DNA from: Halorubrum yunnanense | Lineage (GTDB): Archaea > Halobacteriota > Halobacteria > Halobacteriales > Haloferacaceae | NCBI RefSeq assembly: GCF_026586675.1 | Contig: NZ_JAODIX010000089.1 | Span: 1 to 37,648, forward strand | DNA length: 37,648 bases | Direction: 5' to 3' | Part shown: in pieces, positions 7,724 to 17,500 of the stretch | How positions within the stretch are numbered: position 1 is the stretch's first letter | Layout: each line of letters begins with the position of its first letter | Notes under the pieces: generated by a model | The model's database searches: none | Told to the model about the DNA's origin: nothing | Seen by the model: only the letters and a program-made list of their open reading frames with translations | Program-made: the position numbers and the translations under genes

Positions 7724-9574
7724 ATGACAATTGAGCAAAGCGCCGAGGGATGTCTCCTCGGGTTGGCCTGTGGTGACGCACTCGGCCGACCAGTTGAATT
7801 CAACAGCGCCGCGGAGATCGAATCCAAGCATGGCGACGTGACGGAAATGCTTGGCCACGGCACGCATGGCCAGCCACCGGGCACGATCACTGACGACACT
7901 GAGATGGCGCTTTGTATCGCGGAGAGTCTCGCCGATCGACGTGGGTTTGACCCAGACGACGTGGCGAGTCGATTCGTCGAGTGGCTGGAGTCTCGCCCAT
8001 TCGATATCGGAATGATGACGCGTGATTCCCTGTCCCGGATCAGAGAAGGAGCGTCTTGGGACGAGGCTGGTGCTGACGTCTGGGAATCGCGGCCGGAAGG
8101 ATCCAACGCCGGCAATGGGAGCGTAATGCGGTGTGCGCCGTACGCGATCGCCTTTCGGAACTTCGACGCAGAACTCACTCAGGTCAGTCAGTTTTCGTCG
8201 ACGATTACACATGCCGACCCGCGCTGCCGGTGGGGTTGTGTGATTCTGAACCGAACGCTCGCAAACCTCATTCGTAACGAACGCGACCCGCTCAGGACCG
8301 CGCTCAAGAATACCGCTTCAGCTCCAGACGAACTTCGAACGGCACTCACGCACGTACAAGACGTCATCACTGGCGACCGCGATGCGGCACCGTTTGAATC
8401 CCAACTTGCGACCTCTGGGTACGTCGTCGATTCACTCCAGGCTGGACTCTTCTACGGGTTAACCGCCGAATCCGCCGAATCCGCGATCGTTCAAGCAGTG
8501 AACAGTGGTGGCGACACCGACACTGTCGGTGCGATCGCAGGCGTTGTGGCTGGCGCCCGATTTGGGACGTCCGGTATCCCGAACCGATGGGCAAAAGAAA
8601 TCGAGGAATCTGACCGCCTCAAGCGACTAGCACAGCGGTTGTTGACGATCCGGATGCCGATTCCTGGGAAGCGATGTACGACGATGGATGACGGGACGAT
8701 CGTCTTCAGGGAACGCACAATCGAGGGGCCTGCGTACATTTCCGCTGGTGAATTCCAAGAGGCAACTATTGGACACCGTCCGCATCCGGCGCCACATCGC
8801 AGTATCGGAACTGCGTATCACGAGCTGACACCAGCGACAGCGGCGATGCTTGACTGGGAACGGCGAGCGTATGCGATCCACAGTGGTCGTACTTCCACCT
8901 ATGCCGTCCCACAGATCGATCTTGATGAGAAGTTAGATCCTTCTCAGCCGGCTCTTGTCCCTGTCCCACAGTATCCGTTCGTCGACGCCTTCGATGACCT
9001 CCCCGAGCAAGACCAGCAACGAATCAAGCGTGACGGACATGCGGCAGGGAATGCGTTCGTTCAAGCGTATTCGGCGTTCGCAGGAATTCGACAGTCGATA
9101 ACCGAAGGCGAGACTGAGACGGTTGGCATCGAACGAATGGACCCGATTGCGGGGGCGACGCGGGTCTTGGTTGGTGCGTTCGCCGACGCCGGTGAGGCGT
9201 TGTTGCGACGTAACGAGATCGGTGGCTACGACTCACCAGCGGAAATCGAAGCAGCCTACGATGTCTCAGTTGCTGAAGAGATCATTGCTGCCCACCCGGA
9301 TGCTGTCTACGAGGTGGCCGAGATATTCCTGCAATTAGCGAGCGGGACGGGGGCTATTCTGGATTACATCACACATCTTCGGCTCCCGCAGGAGCAACAG
9401 CCAGTGAGGGACACCAGTCCAGAGGATCAACTAGCGGGCCTTCGTGATACCGCTCACACGATGGTCGGCGAACTCTACGTCATGCATGAATCGCTTCGAC
9501 GCGTAGCGGTCCGGCACCCGGAGATTGAGTACGAGCAATGGCAAGCCAGCAGCGCTCCGCCTGGAGGTCGGTGA
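7724..9574 (+). CDS. ADP-ribosylglycohydrolase (DraG family) with long C-terminal extension
   Basis: A 616-residue protein. Residues 1-320 are a DraG/ARH-type hydrolase, which removes ADP-ribose from proteins or nucleic acids, or cleaves ADP-ribose derivatives, using two Mg ions. Metal-site motifs are intact: GDALGRPVEF (17-26), TDDTEM (56-61) and GGDTDTVGAIAG (about 262-273). Residues about 330-616 are an uncharacterised, partly helical extension not found in minimal DraG proteins (about 290-340 residues). The gene begins 85 nt after the HAD-HEAT gene, and TTATGTG about 25 nt upstream is a weak TATA candidate, so it may have its own promoter. The CARF-like gene follows after 3 nt. The context suggests processing of an ADP-ribosylated target or an ADP-ribose-derived signal; that is inference. 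Confidence 0.85.
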   Translation: MTIEQSAEGCLLGLACGDALGRPVEFNSAAEIESKHGDVTEMLGHGTHGQPPGTITDDTEMALCIAESLADRRGFDPDDVASRFVEWLESRPFDIGMMTRDSLSRIREGASWDEAGADVWESRPEGSNAGNGSVMRCAPYAIAFRNFDAELTQVSQFSSTITHADPRCRWGCVILNRTLANLIRNERDPLRTALKNTASAPDELRTALTHVQDVITGDRDAAPFESQLATSGYVVDSLQAGLFYGLTAESAESAIVQAVNSGGDTDTVGAIAGVVAGARFGTSGIPNRWAKEIEESDRLKRLAQRLLTIRMPIPGKRCTTMDDGTIVFRERTIEGPAYISAGEFQEATIGHRPHPAPHRSIGTAYHELTPATAAMLDWERRAYAIHSGRTSTYAVPQIDLDEKLDPSQPALVPVPQYPFVDAFDDLPEQDQQRIKRDGHAAGNAFVQAYSAFAGIRQSITEGETETVGIERMDPIAGATRVLVGAFADAGEALLRRNEIGGYDSPAEIEAAYDVSVAEEIIAAHPDAVYEVAEIFLQLASGTGAILDYITHLRLPQEQQPVRDTSPEDQLAGLRDTAHTMVGELYVMHESLRRVAVRHPEIEYEQWQASSAPPGGR

Positions 9575-9577
9575 GCA

Positions 9578-10051
9578 ATGGTGGATGCGTGGCTCACTAC
9601 AATGAGCACGAACCTGGAGGCAGTCATCAACCCGCTGATTGCGGCCTGTGAAGAGGGATTTCGCCCCGACGAACTGTACGTGCTAGAGAATCCCGGAGTC
9701 GGCGACCAGTTTGACGATATTACGTCGATGATGGAGCGTGTGGTCGTGGAATACGGTGGTGAGGAGCCCAACCTCTCCGTGACTCACCTCGAAACAGAGA
9801 CGGACTTCCAGGGGATCGTCGAGCACTTTCGTGAACCAATCGCTCAGATACAGGCCGATGGGGGTACGGCAGCGGTTGACGTTACCCCCGGTCGGAAGTT
9901 TATGTCGGCGATCGCGTTCCAAGCAGGGATTCAGTTTGAGGCCGACCACGTCTTCTATCTCTACGTTTCGAACAACCGGTTCTACGGTCGATTGTACCCC
10001 GATGTTCCCAGACCAGTGGTCGACCTCGTTGACTTCCAGGAGGTCTTCTAA
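9578..10051 (+). CDS. Stand-alone CARF-like (CRISPR-associated Rossmann fold) protein
   Basis: A 157-residue protein that I read as a single CARF-like domain. The N-terminus has the first strand and ligand loop WLTTMSTNLEAV, followed by a helix and the strand PDELYVLENP (30-39). The C-terminal half has the signature DVTPGRKFMSAIAF (101-114), equivalent to the D-(V/I)-T-G-G-T-K-x-M motif of CARF proteins, then ADHVFYLYV. CARF domains bind cyclic oligoadenylates or related nucleotides and normally switch on a fused effector. Here no effector is fused: a PIN-like nuclease gene overlaps the stop codon by 1 nt (TAATG). A ribosome site GGAGGT lies 9 nt before ATG 9578. No cas10, cas gene or array is visible. 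The change from GGT to PGR may mean a different ligand. Confidence 0.65.
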   Translation: MVDAWLTTMSTNLEAVINPLIAACEEGFRPDELYVLENPGVGDQFDDITSMMERVVVEYGGEEPNLSVTHLETETDFQGIVEHFREPIAQIQADGGTAAVDVTPGRKFMSAIAFQAGIQFEADHVFYLYVSNNRFYGRLYPDVPRPVVDLVDFQEVF

Positions 10052-11094
10052 TGAAGCTTGCTCGTCACCACATCACGCATCTCCTCAACGCGCTATACAC
10101 GGACGGAGTTACCTCGGTTAATGTCCAGCACCCGTGTGAGGAAATTGGAGAGATCCTCGAGATCGATCTCTCCGATCCTGTCGCAACCACGGTCCGATTC
10201 ACGCAAGGGGCGCTCACATACCAAGATTCCCGCGAGGAAATCCACACGACATATGGTGAACAGGCCTACGAAGACCTGCCTGACAAGGATACATACATTC
10301 GAGCGCTCGTTGCTGGGGGCCTTGTCGACATCGAAAATCGCGAGGACGTGGCGACGTTCTTCCGCCGGCAGGGGTATCCCGACCTAGACGCTGGCCATCA
10401 GCCCGTGGCCTTGGGCATTGATACGAATCTCCTTGCGTGGCGGATGCCGGATGTACTCCAACTGGATCCGGAGCGATACAGTGACGACAACGGACGGAGT
10501 CCAGTCAATGGCTTCGCTCTCGCGACGGGTATCTACGAGGAACTCAATTGGCATTACAACCACTACGAGACACGGGCTCTCGAGGATGCGTTCGGGCCCG
10601 AATTCGCACGGTTAGACAATCAGCCAGCAGGAGCGAATCGTGAAGGATTCCTCGGGCTCTACGAATATCGACATCTTCGCGATCAGCGGTACGCGGATAC
10701 GATTGAGAGTGAAACGGGCGACGAAGCGATTGTCGACGCCTATGCTGAGTACGATCAGGATAGTCGAAAGCAAGTTGTTCTCCTCAGCAACGACTACGGG
10801 TTTGTTGATCTGGCTCGCGAGGCCGGAGTCCTTGCTCACCACGTGAGTTTCCCGGTTGACATCCCACGGAAGGTGACCGTAACTTGGGACGAACTCCAGG
10901 ACGTGCTCTATACGCTCTCGGTGCTGTTCGGCGTGTTGCGACTCCCAAAGGTAACACTGTACGGAGTGTGGAACGGCAAATCCGGGGAGGATTGGCAACG
11001 AAAGCGGCTGGATGTCGATTGCCGAAGCGAGAACGTTCGTGAGAAACTGCGACGTGATCGCGCACTCACAACCGAATATGAGGCGACGAGATGA
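10051..11094 (+). CDS. PIN-like ribonuclease, candidate effector
   Basis: A 347-residue protein translated from ATG 10051, overlapping the CARF-like gene, with GGAGGT at 10039-10044. Residues 1-115 form an uncharacterised alpha/beta domain. Residues about 118-270 look like a PIN nuclease: ALGIDTNLLAWRM (catalytic D124), the helix GIYEELNWHY (E163 or E164), GDEAIVDAYAEY (D224/E225, D229) and VVLLSNDYGFVDLA (D248, D253). PIN enzymes cut RNA with Mg or Mn and are common toxins. The C-terminal 80 residues are unassigned. The one-base overlap with a CARF-like gene suggests a split sensor-effector pair equivalent to fused CARF-PIN proteins. Nuclease activity and RNA as substrate are inferred. Confidence 0.68.
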   Translation: MKLARHHITHLLNALYTDGVTSVNVQHPCEEIGEILEIDLSDPVATTVRFTQGALTYQDSREEIHTTYGEQAYEDLPDKDTYIRALVAGGLVDIENREDVATFFRRQGYPDLDAGHQPVALGIDTNLLAWRMPDVLQLDPERYSDDNGRSPVNGFALATGIYEELNWHYNHYETRALEDAFGPEFARLDNQPAGANREGFLGLYEYRHLRDQRYADTIESETGDEAIVDAYAEYDQDSRKQVVLLSNDYGFVDLAREAGVLAHHVSFPVDIPRKVTVTWDELQDVLYTLSVLFGVLRLPKVTLYGVWNGKSGEDWQRKRLDVDCRSENVREKLRRDRALTTEYEATR

Positions 11095-11147
11095 ACTGCC
11101 CCGTAGATTGATGTATCCGTAGATGCCTTTCTAGGTAGTGTCAATTC

Positions 11148-14100
11148 GTGTCAGAAACACGTTCTCTATTCTCTGGTCCTGATCCAGATCTGGTTACTGA
11201 TAGAGCACTCACGTGGGCTGCCAATACTGCGGGTGAACACCCAGAAAGCATTCTTTGTCTCACTCAGTCCCGGGAGCGCGCAAATGCCCTCCAGCAGCGT
11301 TGGCGAGAGGATCACAACGAGATTCAGTTCTCTTGTACGACGCTCGACGATTACGTGAGTGAACTGTACGAGCGCGCGACGGGAAATCTCGCGAATAGCA
11401 CGCTCAGTCGTGTCCAACGGTTTCGGCTTGTCGAGGCAGCCATCGAACAGTACGGCGAGTGCGTAGCTGATGGTCCGTTCGCAGGGATCGAATCCCCCGC
11501 GAACGATCTTATCGACCAAGTACAGGGGCTGTTTTCGCTCTTGGAATACGCGGGCTACGATAATCCAGACGCAATTGAAGACGCACTACAGGCTGCCGGT
11601 GCGGCTGGGAGCGAGTCAGTCGACGCCGCTGAACTCTATGGTTCGTTCAGAGAGGCTGACCCGTCCATCGCAGACAGCAGCCTCACGGAGCAAGCAACCG
11701 CATTCTCTGGGCTATACGCCGAATATGAACGCCTCCGAAGTGAGCTACACTCCGACTGGCAGGGCGTCGTTGCGGAGCAGTATCTCACGCTCCTTGACAA
11801 TGACCAGCTGCTCACGACGGTTCCGGAGTCGGTTGATGCCATCATTCTTGATGAACTCACGCGTCTGGCACCCGCTGAACGAGAGGCTGTCGCCCGTCTC
11901 TCACGGGCATATCCCACCGTCGCAACGCTTGCGCTCACACATGAGTCATGGAACGGTGTCGGCGTCGACTCAGGTCTAGAACGGGCGCTCGATGTCTACC
12001 AGGCATTAGATTTCGAACTGGAATACCAGACGCCGAGCTACACCAATGAGGATCGGTTGGCGGCAGTGCGGAGTCTCTACGATCATACCGCGGAGACACC
12101 CTCGTATCGTGACGAGGATGTCGGTCTGACGTTCACTGAACCCGCAACAGAACGTGACGAGGTCCGAGCCACGGCTCGCCGAATTCGGAGCTTGCTGGAT
12201 GATGGTGTCGACCCGGCGGACATCGGTGTCGTCGTTACCGACCGGGCGACGTATCGAGGGATCCTGTCTGAGGTCTTTTTGACGTACGACATCCCCTTCA
12301 CCTTCGTCAACGAGATTGGTATCGAGCAGACCCTGGTCGGCGGCGCGGTGGAGGCACTGCTCGATCTAACCGACGAAGAGGCACAGACGAGTAGTCTTCT
12401 GGACCTCGCCTCGAATCGCCTCGTCACACTTGACGCGTTCAGTATTGATCCTGACGCGCTGTCGGATACCGCCGCGAAGGCGCCTGATCAGACGCTCGAC
12501 CGTCTTCTCGAAACGTTAGAGAAGGACGACCACACGGCGACTGCCGACGGCATTCGCGACCTGATCACAACAGTCAATCCCAGCGAGGGTGGACTTGCCG
12601 AATTCACGTCACGACTTGAGGACGTTCTGGAGAGACTCGCTGTCGAGGACGCTGTCGACACGTACGCTCCATCCGACGAGGCGAGTGGCTCGCACCGCCC
12701 TGCGTACGAACAATCCGCTTGGAGCGCTGTTGAGCGCGTTCTCTCGTCGTTCGACGCCGTCGCTCCATATCTCACCGACCAACAGCCTGCGCGACGTGTT
12801 CGTCGCGCGTTGCTCGCTGAACTCGTCAGGGGGCCCCGCCAACAGCAGGGGTACGTTCGGGTGTATCCAATTGCGGAAGCCGAGATGGCCTCGTTCGACC
12901 ATCTCTTCACACTCGGATTGACGATGGGCTACTTCCCGAGTGAGTCCGACACGATGGCGTTCTTCGAGGCAGTGAATAACGCTGACGAGGAATTCAGCCG
13001 CGAACATTCCGGTCGACGCGCACGATACATCCTCGGAACGCTGCTCACCGGCTCAAACCGGGTTACCCTCTCTATTCCGCAACACACTGTCGAGGGTACC
13101 GAACACGTCTCAGCGCCCGTCATCTCCGAACTCGAGCGCTACGTCGAAAGAACCGATACCGAAGACGGTGACGAGGAACTCCCGCATGTCGTCAGTGAAG
13201 ACATTCAACAGTCCTACAGGAGATGGGCAGTCCGTGAATCGTTCGAAACACCGGAGCGGGCGACCGAACCGCTCACAACTGCCGACGGGGTGACAGCCGA
13301 CTCTCGCGCGTTTGCGAAGCAGGGGATAACCTGTTCGTGGCGTCGATCGCGCCCCGGTGTGACCGACCATGAGGCGCAGCTCGGAGAGATCGTCGATACC
13401 GTGTTCCCCGAAGATCGGAGAGAACCGTTCAGCCCGAGCGCACTGGATGACTACGCCCGCTGTCCGTTTGTTTTCCTGATGAAGCGCGTCCTCGGCTACG
13501 AAGAGGACTACGGGGACGAGGCAGGAATCACTCGTGCCGACCGCGGCACCTATGTCCACGGCGTACTGGCGGCCTTCTATCGACGGCTCCGAACAGGAGA
13601 TGACCAACCGGTCGACCTCACTACGTTCGAGCGCGAAACACTGGAGTCGACACTACTCGATGTCGCACTCGACCATCTTGCCGACATTGGCGAAGTGGAA
13701 ACTCCATTCGAGCGCAGAACTATCGGCCGATTGCTCGCTGGACTGGGTGACCCAGCCCAAAATCCGTATCATGGATGTGGTGGCGAAGCAATGGGGGGCC
13801 TGTTCGCCCGCTTCCTCGACACAGAGCTTGAACGCCAGGCCGACGTGGCGACGCAGCCGACGTACTTCGAGGGAGCCATCGACATCGATTATGACGACGT
13901 CGAGATTCTCTCCGAAGATCCGGTGATGATCGATACGCCAGATGGACCGGTGGACGTCCGGGGAATCGCAGATCGCATCGACAAGACAGGTCGCACGCCC
14001 TACCGATTCCACATCCGTGATTACAAGACCGGGAGTACGCCAGGGCGATCCGACATCACCGGTGGAACCAAACTCCAGCTCCCGCTGTACGGACTCGCCT

Positions 14101-14561
14101 TCGAGACAGCCCTCGAAGCACGGACTGGCGACCCCCACGAGGTCGTCGCCGGATCATACTACAAGCTCAAATCTCCCGACGATATTGACCCAATAGCTGG
14201 AGAACTGACCTCGAGAGAGGCTGTGGATACTGACTCGCCCCCACTGGCACCGCCACTGTCCCAGTCTTGGCGGCTCCCATTCGAGACTCGGGCGGAATTC
14301 TCTCGGTTCATCCGCGATGTCACACCCACCCGCGTCGGACGGATCGGGACTGCTATCGAGAACGGTGCGTTCCAACCGACCCTCCTCTCAGAGAATCACG
14401 CGAACTGCGAGAACTGTACATTCCGACACAGCTGTGACGTGCGGCATCACCACCAGCGTGACACTATCGAGGAACTTGATGGCCGCGAGCATTACATCTC
14501 CGAACGAGCCCGAAACGAGGACCTGGATCTGGATGCCTACCCTGACGGGGGTGATGTCTGA
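11148..14561 (+). CDS. AddB/RexB-like Fe-S PD-(D/E)XK nuclease, helicase-like part degenerate
   Basis: A 1137-residue protein starting at GTG 11148. The N-terminal two thirds follows the AddB/RecC inactive-helicase layout: the place of the P-loop reads LFSGPDPDLVTDRA with no GKT, while a DEL remnant of Walker B (IILDELTRL) and helicase-like folds remain. The C-terminus has a cluster-ligated nuclease: first Cys in FSPSALDDYARCPF (about 760-773), GTYVHGVLAAFYRRL (about 801), DVRGIADRIDK, the catalytic IRDYKTGS (about 956), QLPLYGLAFE, and the last three Cys in CENCTFRHSC (about 1087-1096). AddAB complexes resect double-strand breaks and destroy linear foreign DNA. The stop overlaps the AddA-like start by 1 nt, supporting one heterodimer. 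It starts 53 nt after the PIN gene, so cotranscription is likely. Confidence 0.85.
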   Translation: MSETRSLFSGPDPDLVTDRALTWAANTAGEHPESILCLTQSRERANALQQRWREDHNEIQFSCTTLDDYVSELYERATGNLANSTLSRVQRFRLVEAAIEQYGECVADGPFAGIESPANDLIDQVQGLFSLLEYAGYDNPDAIEDALQAAGAAGSESVDAAELYGSFREADPSIADSSLTEQATAFSGLYAEYERLRSELHSDWQGVVAEQYLTLLDNDQLLTTVPESVDAIILDELTRLAPAEREAVARLSRAYPTVATLALTHESWNGVGVDSGLERALDVYQALDFELEYQTPSYTNEDRLAAVRSLYDHTAETPSYRDEDVGLTFTEPATERDEVRATARRIRSLLDDGVDPADIGVVVTDRATYRGILSEVFLTYDIPFTFVNEIGIEQTLVGGAVEALLDLTDEEAQTSSLLDLASNRLVTLDAFSIDPDALSDTAAKAPDQTLDRLLETLEKDDHTATADGIRDLITTVNPSEGGLAEFTSRLEDVLERLAVEDAVDTYAPSDEASGSHRPAYEQSAWSAVERVLSSFDAVAPYLTDQQPARRVRRALLAELVRGPRQQQGYVRVYPIAEAEMASFDHLFTLGLTMGYFPSESDTMAFFEAVNNADEEFSREHSGRRARYILGTLLTGSNRVTLSIPQHTVEGTEHVSAPVISELERYVERTDTEDGDEELPHVVSEDIQQSYRRWAVRESFETPERATEPLTTADGVTADSRAFAKQGITCSWRRSRPGVTDHEAQLGEIVDTVFPEDRREPFSPSALDDYARCPFVFLMKRVLGYEEDYGDEAGITRADRGTYVHGVLAAFYRRLRTGDDQPVDLTTFERETLESTLLDVALDHLADIGEVETPFERRTIGRLLAGLGDPAQNPYHGCGGEAMGGLFARFLDTELERQADVATQPTYFEGAIDIDYDDVEILSEDPVMIDTPDGPVDVRGIADRIDKTGRTPYRFHIRDYKTGSTPGRSDITGGTKLQLPLYGLAFETALEARTGDPHEVVAGSYYKLKSPDDIDPIAGELTSREAVDTDSPPLAPPLSQSWRLPFETRAEFSRFIRDVTPTRVGRIGTAIENGAFQPTLLSENHANCENCTFRHSCDVRHHHQRDTIEELDGREHYISERARNEDLDLDAYPDGGDV

Positions 14562-17500
14562 TGGTTGACTTCGAGCAGCTTGAGGACGCACAACGGCGAG
14601 CTGTTCTCGCTTACGACCGGAATTACGCGGTAACTGCCGGTGCGGGGAGTGGGAAAACGACGACGTTCGCCGCGCGGTATCTACAGTTGCTTGAACGCAC
14701 AGAGACCGACCCGCACTCGATAGCTGCCATTACGTTCACCGAGAGCGGGGCGATGGAACTCCAAGAGCGTGTTCGAGAGTCCGTCAGTGACCGGCTCGCG
14801 ACCGTCGATGGCGAAACCTACGAAGAGTGGCGTGAGTACCACGACACGCTCCCCGAGGCGTACATCCACACGATTCATGGATTCTGTGCCAGACTCCTGC
14901 GTGAGTATGCGCTTGAGGCCGACGTTCCGGTCGGCTTTGATGTCATTGAGGAGACGGCTGCTACTGGACAACAGCAGGATACGGTCGAGCGATTCATCGA
15001 CCAGCATCTCGAGGACGACCGGCTGGAACTCCTCACAGACATCTACTACCGCGACCGGCTTGAGGAGTTGTTGGCTGACCTTCTCCGTGAGCACCACCAG
15101 GCTCGCAATTGGGCCGACACGTGGGCGGACGCGACGCCTGGCGACTACGTCGAGTACGTCGGTGAGCGGTACTGCGCTATTGACATCGACGCTGCGCGAC
15201 GACACTTGGGGAGTGACGAGATCAGGGTCGCCCTCGAGGATATTTCTCACGTCGCGTCGAGTGAGTCTGCGGGTAGCGAACGCATCGGGATCGCTCAGAA
15301 CGTCGCGAGCGGGGTAGAGGCATACGGGCTCAACACCGAAGCGATGGACGACATCACGATTCACGATGCAATGGCAACCATCTGTGAGGCGCTAACGAGC
15401 GACGGCACAGCGTATCGCGGTAGCTTCGACGCGTGGTCTTACTCCGGACATGACGATTGGGATGATGAGAATGCGCGCCGATACGAGAAGGGCACGACTA
15501 CGCTAGTGGAACGGTTGCCCGTTGAGTCGTGGGCGACATCCGATAGACTCGGTGTAGACCACAACGCCGCACAGTACTACGTCGCTCTCGCATCGCTCTA
15601 CCAGGATCTTCACGACACGTATCAGCAGCGCAAGCGTCGTGAGACGGCACTGGACTTTGCTGATCTGATTGACGCAGCGATTGACCTCCTTGAGTCAAAC
15701 GAGGCGATTCGGGACTCCCTTCGTGACTCGTTTGACTATGTGATGCTCGACGAGGTACAGGACACGGACCCACGGCAATGGGAGCTGGTGCAGTTGCTCA
15801 CCTGGCTGGATGGCGACTACGACAAGTGTAATGTCTTCGTTGTGGGCGACGAAAAACAGAGCATCTTCCGATTCCGGGGCGCCGATGTGGCCCAGTTTAG
15901 CCGCGAACGTCAGCGTCTCGAGACTGCGAACGAGACACAAGAACTCTCCCCACTCGAAGACATCCATCCGGTCGACGGTGACGGGGGCCTTGACCGGAAT
16001 TTCCGATCGGTACCGGCTGTTCTCGAACCCATCAACGACCTATTTGACGAGCTCTTCGGCGTCATTCCGTCTGCGTACCAGGACGCCCCCACCGGAATCC
16101 GGTCGGATGACACGAGTTTCGAGCCGTCGGCCCAGCGTCTAACGCCCGACCGTGATGATAGTGCGGGCCTCAGCACCGGCGCTAGTTTCGTCGTGGTGCC
16201 GGAAGAAGCAGACACTCGCGAGAACGTCCTCCCCGACGGTCATACACTCCGAGATCTCCCGGCGGACGACACCGAACTCGACACGCGGGCCTTGGCCGCT
16301 GAAGTCGCGGCGGTACTCGATGACGACACGCAACGCTACGAGACAGTCGGCTTCGAAGACGGCGAACCAGTCGAGGAGCCAACGTCACTCGAGCCATCGG
16401 ACGTTGCGATACTGCTCCGTAAACGGACTCACCTGAAAGAGTACGAGCGTGCGCTCGCGGCGTTGAATATCCCCTACACTGTCGCCTCAGGGATTGGCTT
16501 CTACGATAGCACTGAGATCGTCGCACTCCGAAACCTGTTCCGAGTGCTTTCGGATCCGAGCGACGACTTGGCGCTGTACAGCCTGTTGCGATCGCCATTG
16601 TTCGGATTCGAGGACTCGCGCGTCGTCTCACTCTGGACGGGTATCGACCGGGACCAAGTCGGGGAGGGAGAACTTTGGGACGCACTCGCGTCGACCGATG
16701 ATGAACAATTAACGGCTGCTCAAGAGAACATCCAGCGGTGGCGGGCCCTCGCCGGTGCTACGGATGGAGAGACCGTCGTTGAGACGTGGGACGCACTCCT
16801 TGGTCGAATCATTGCGGATACGGGCTTCATCGCAAGTCTCGCGACGGACGAACGCGGCCAGCAGGCCGTCGCGAACGTCGAGAAGTTCCGAGCACGGCTT
16901 CGGGGCTGGAGTGAAGATGGACTCCAGACGCTGCCGGCTGTGGTTGACCGGATCGAGCGGGAGGTTGAGCTGTCGACGCGGGAGGGAGAAGCCGAGGTCT
17001 CAGAAGACGCCGATGGGGTTCGGATAATGACTATTCACGACGCGAAAGGTCAGGAGTTCCCCGCAGTATTCGTTCCAGGGCTATCGAAGGACTTCAACCT
17101 CAAAGTCGGCTATGGGGAAGGTATCGCCGAGTTCGAGACCATCGAAAACTCAGCTGGTGATGGACGGACACCGCTCCTTGGCATTCGCGGTCCTGGTGTC
17201 GAGGACGGCTTTGCGCAGGAGGATACTATCTTGAAGCGGCGGTTAAAATTCGCCCGCAAGCGTGAAGCTATCGCTGAGGAGAAACGGATCCTCTACGTCG
17301 CGATGACGCGCGCTCGCGACCACCTGTATCTCGTCGGAACGGCGTCCGCTGACGATGGATCAATGGCGAGCCTTGAGACGGGTGACGCAGATGATCCCTC
17401 GAACTGGTACGATTTCCTTGGGTCGCTACTCGTCGACGATACGGCGACAGACGCACTCGACGCCGATAGTGAATTTGCTTGGCACGGGGAATCTGAGGTT

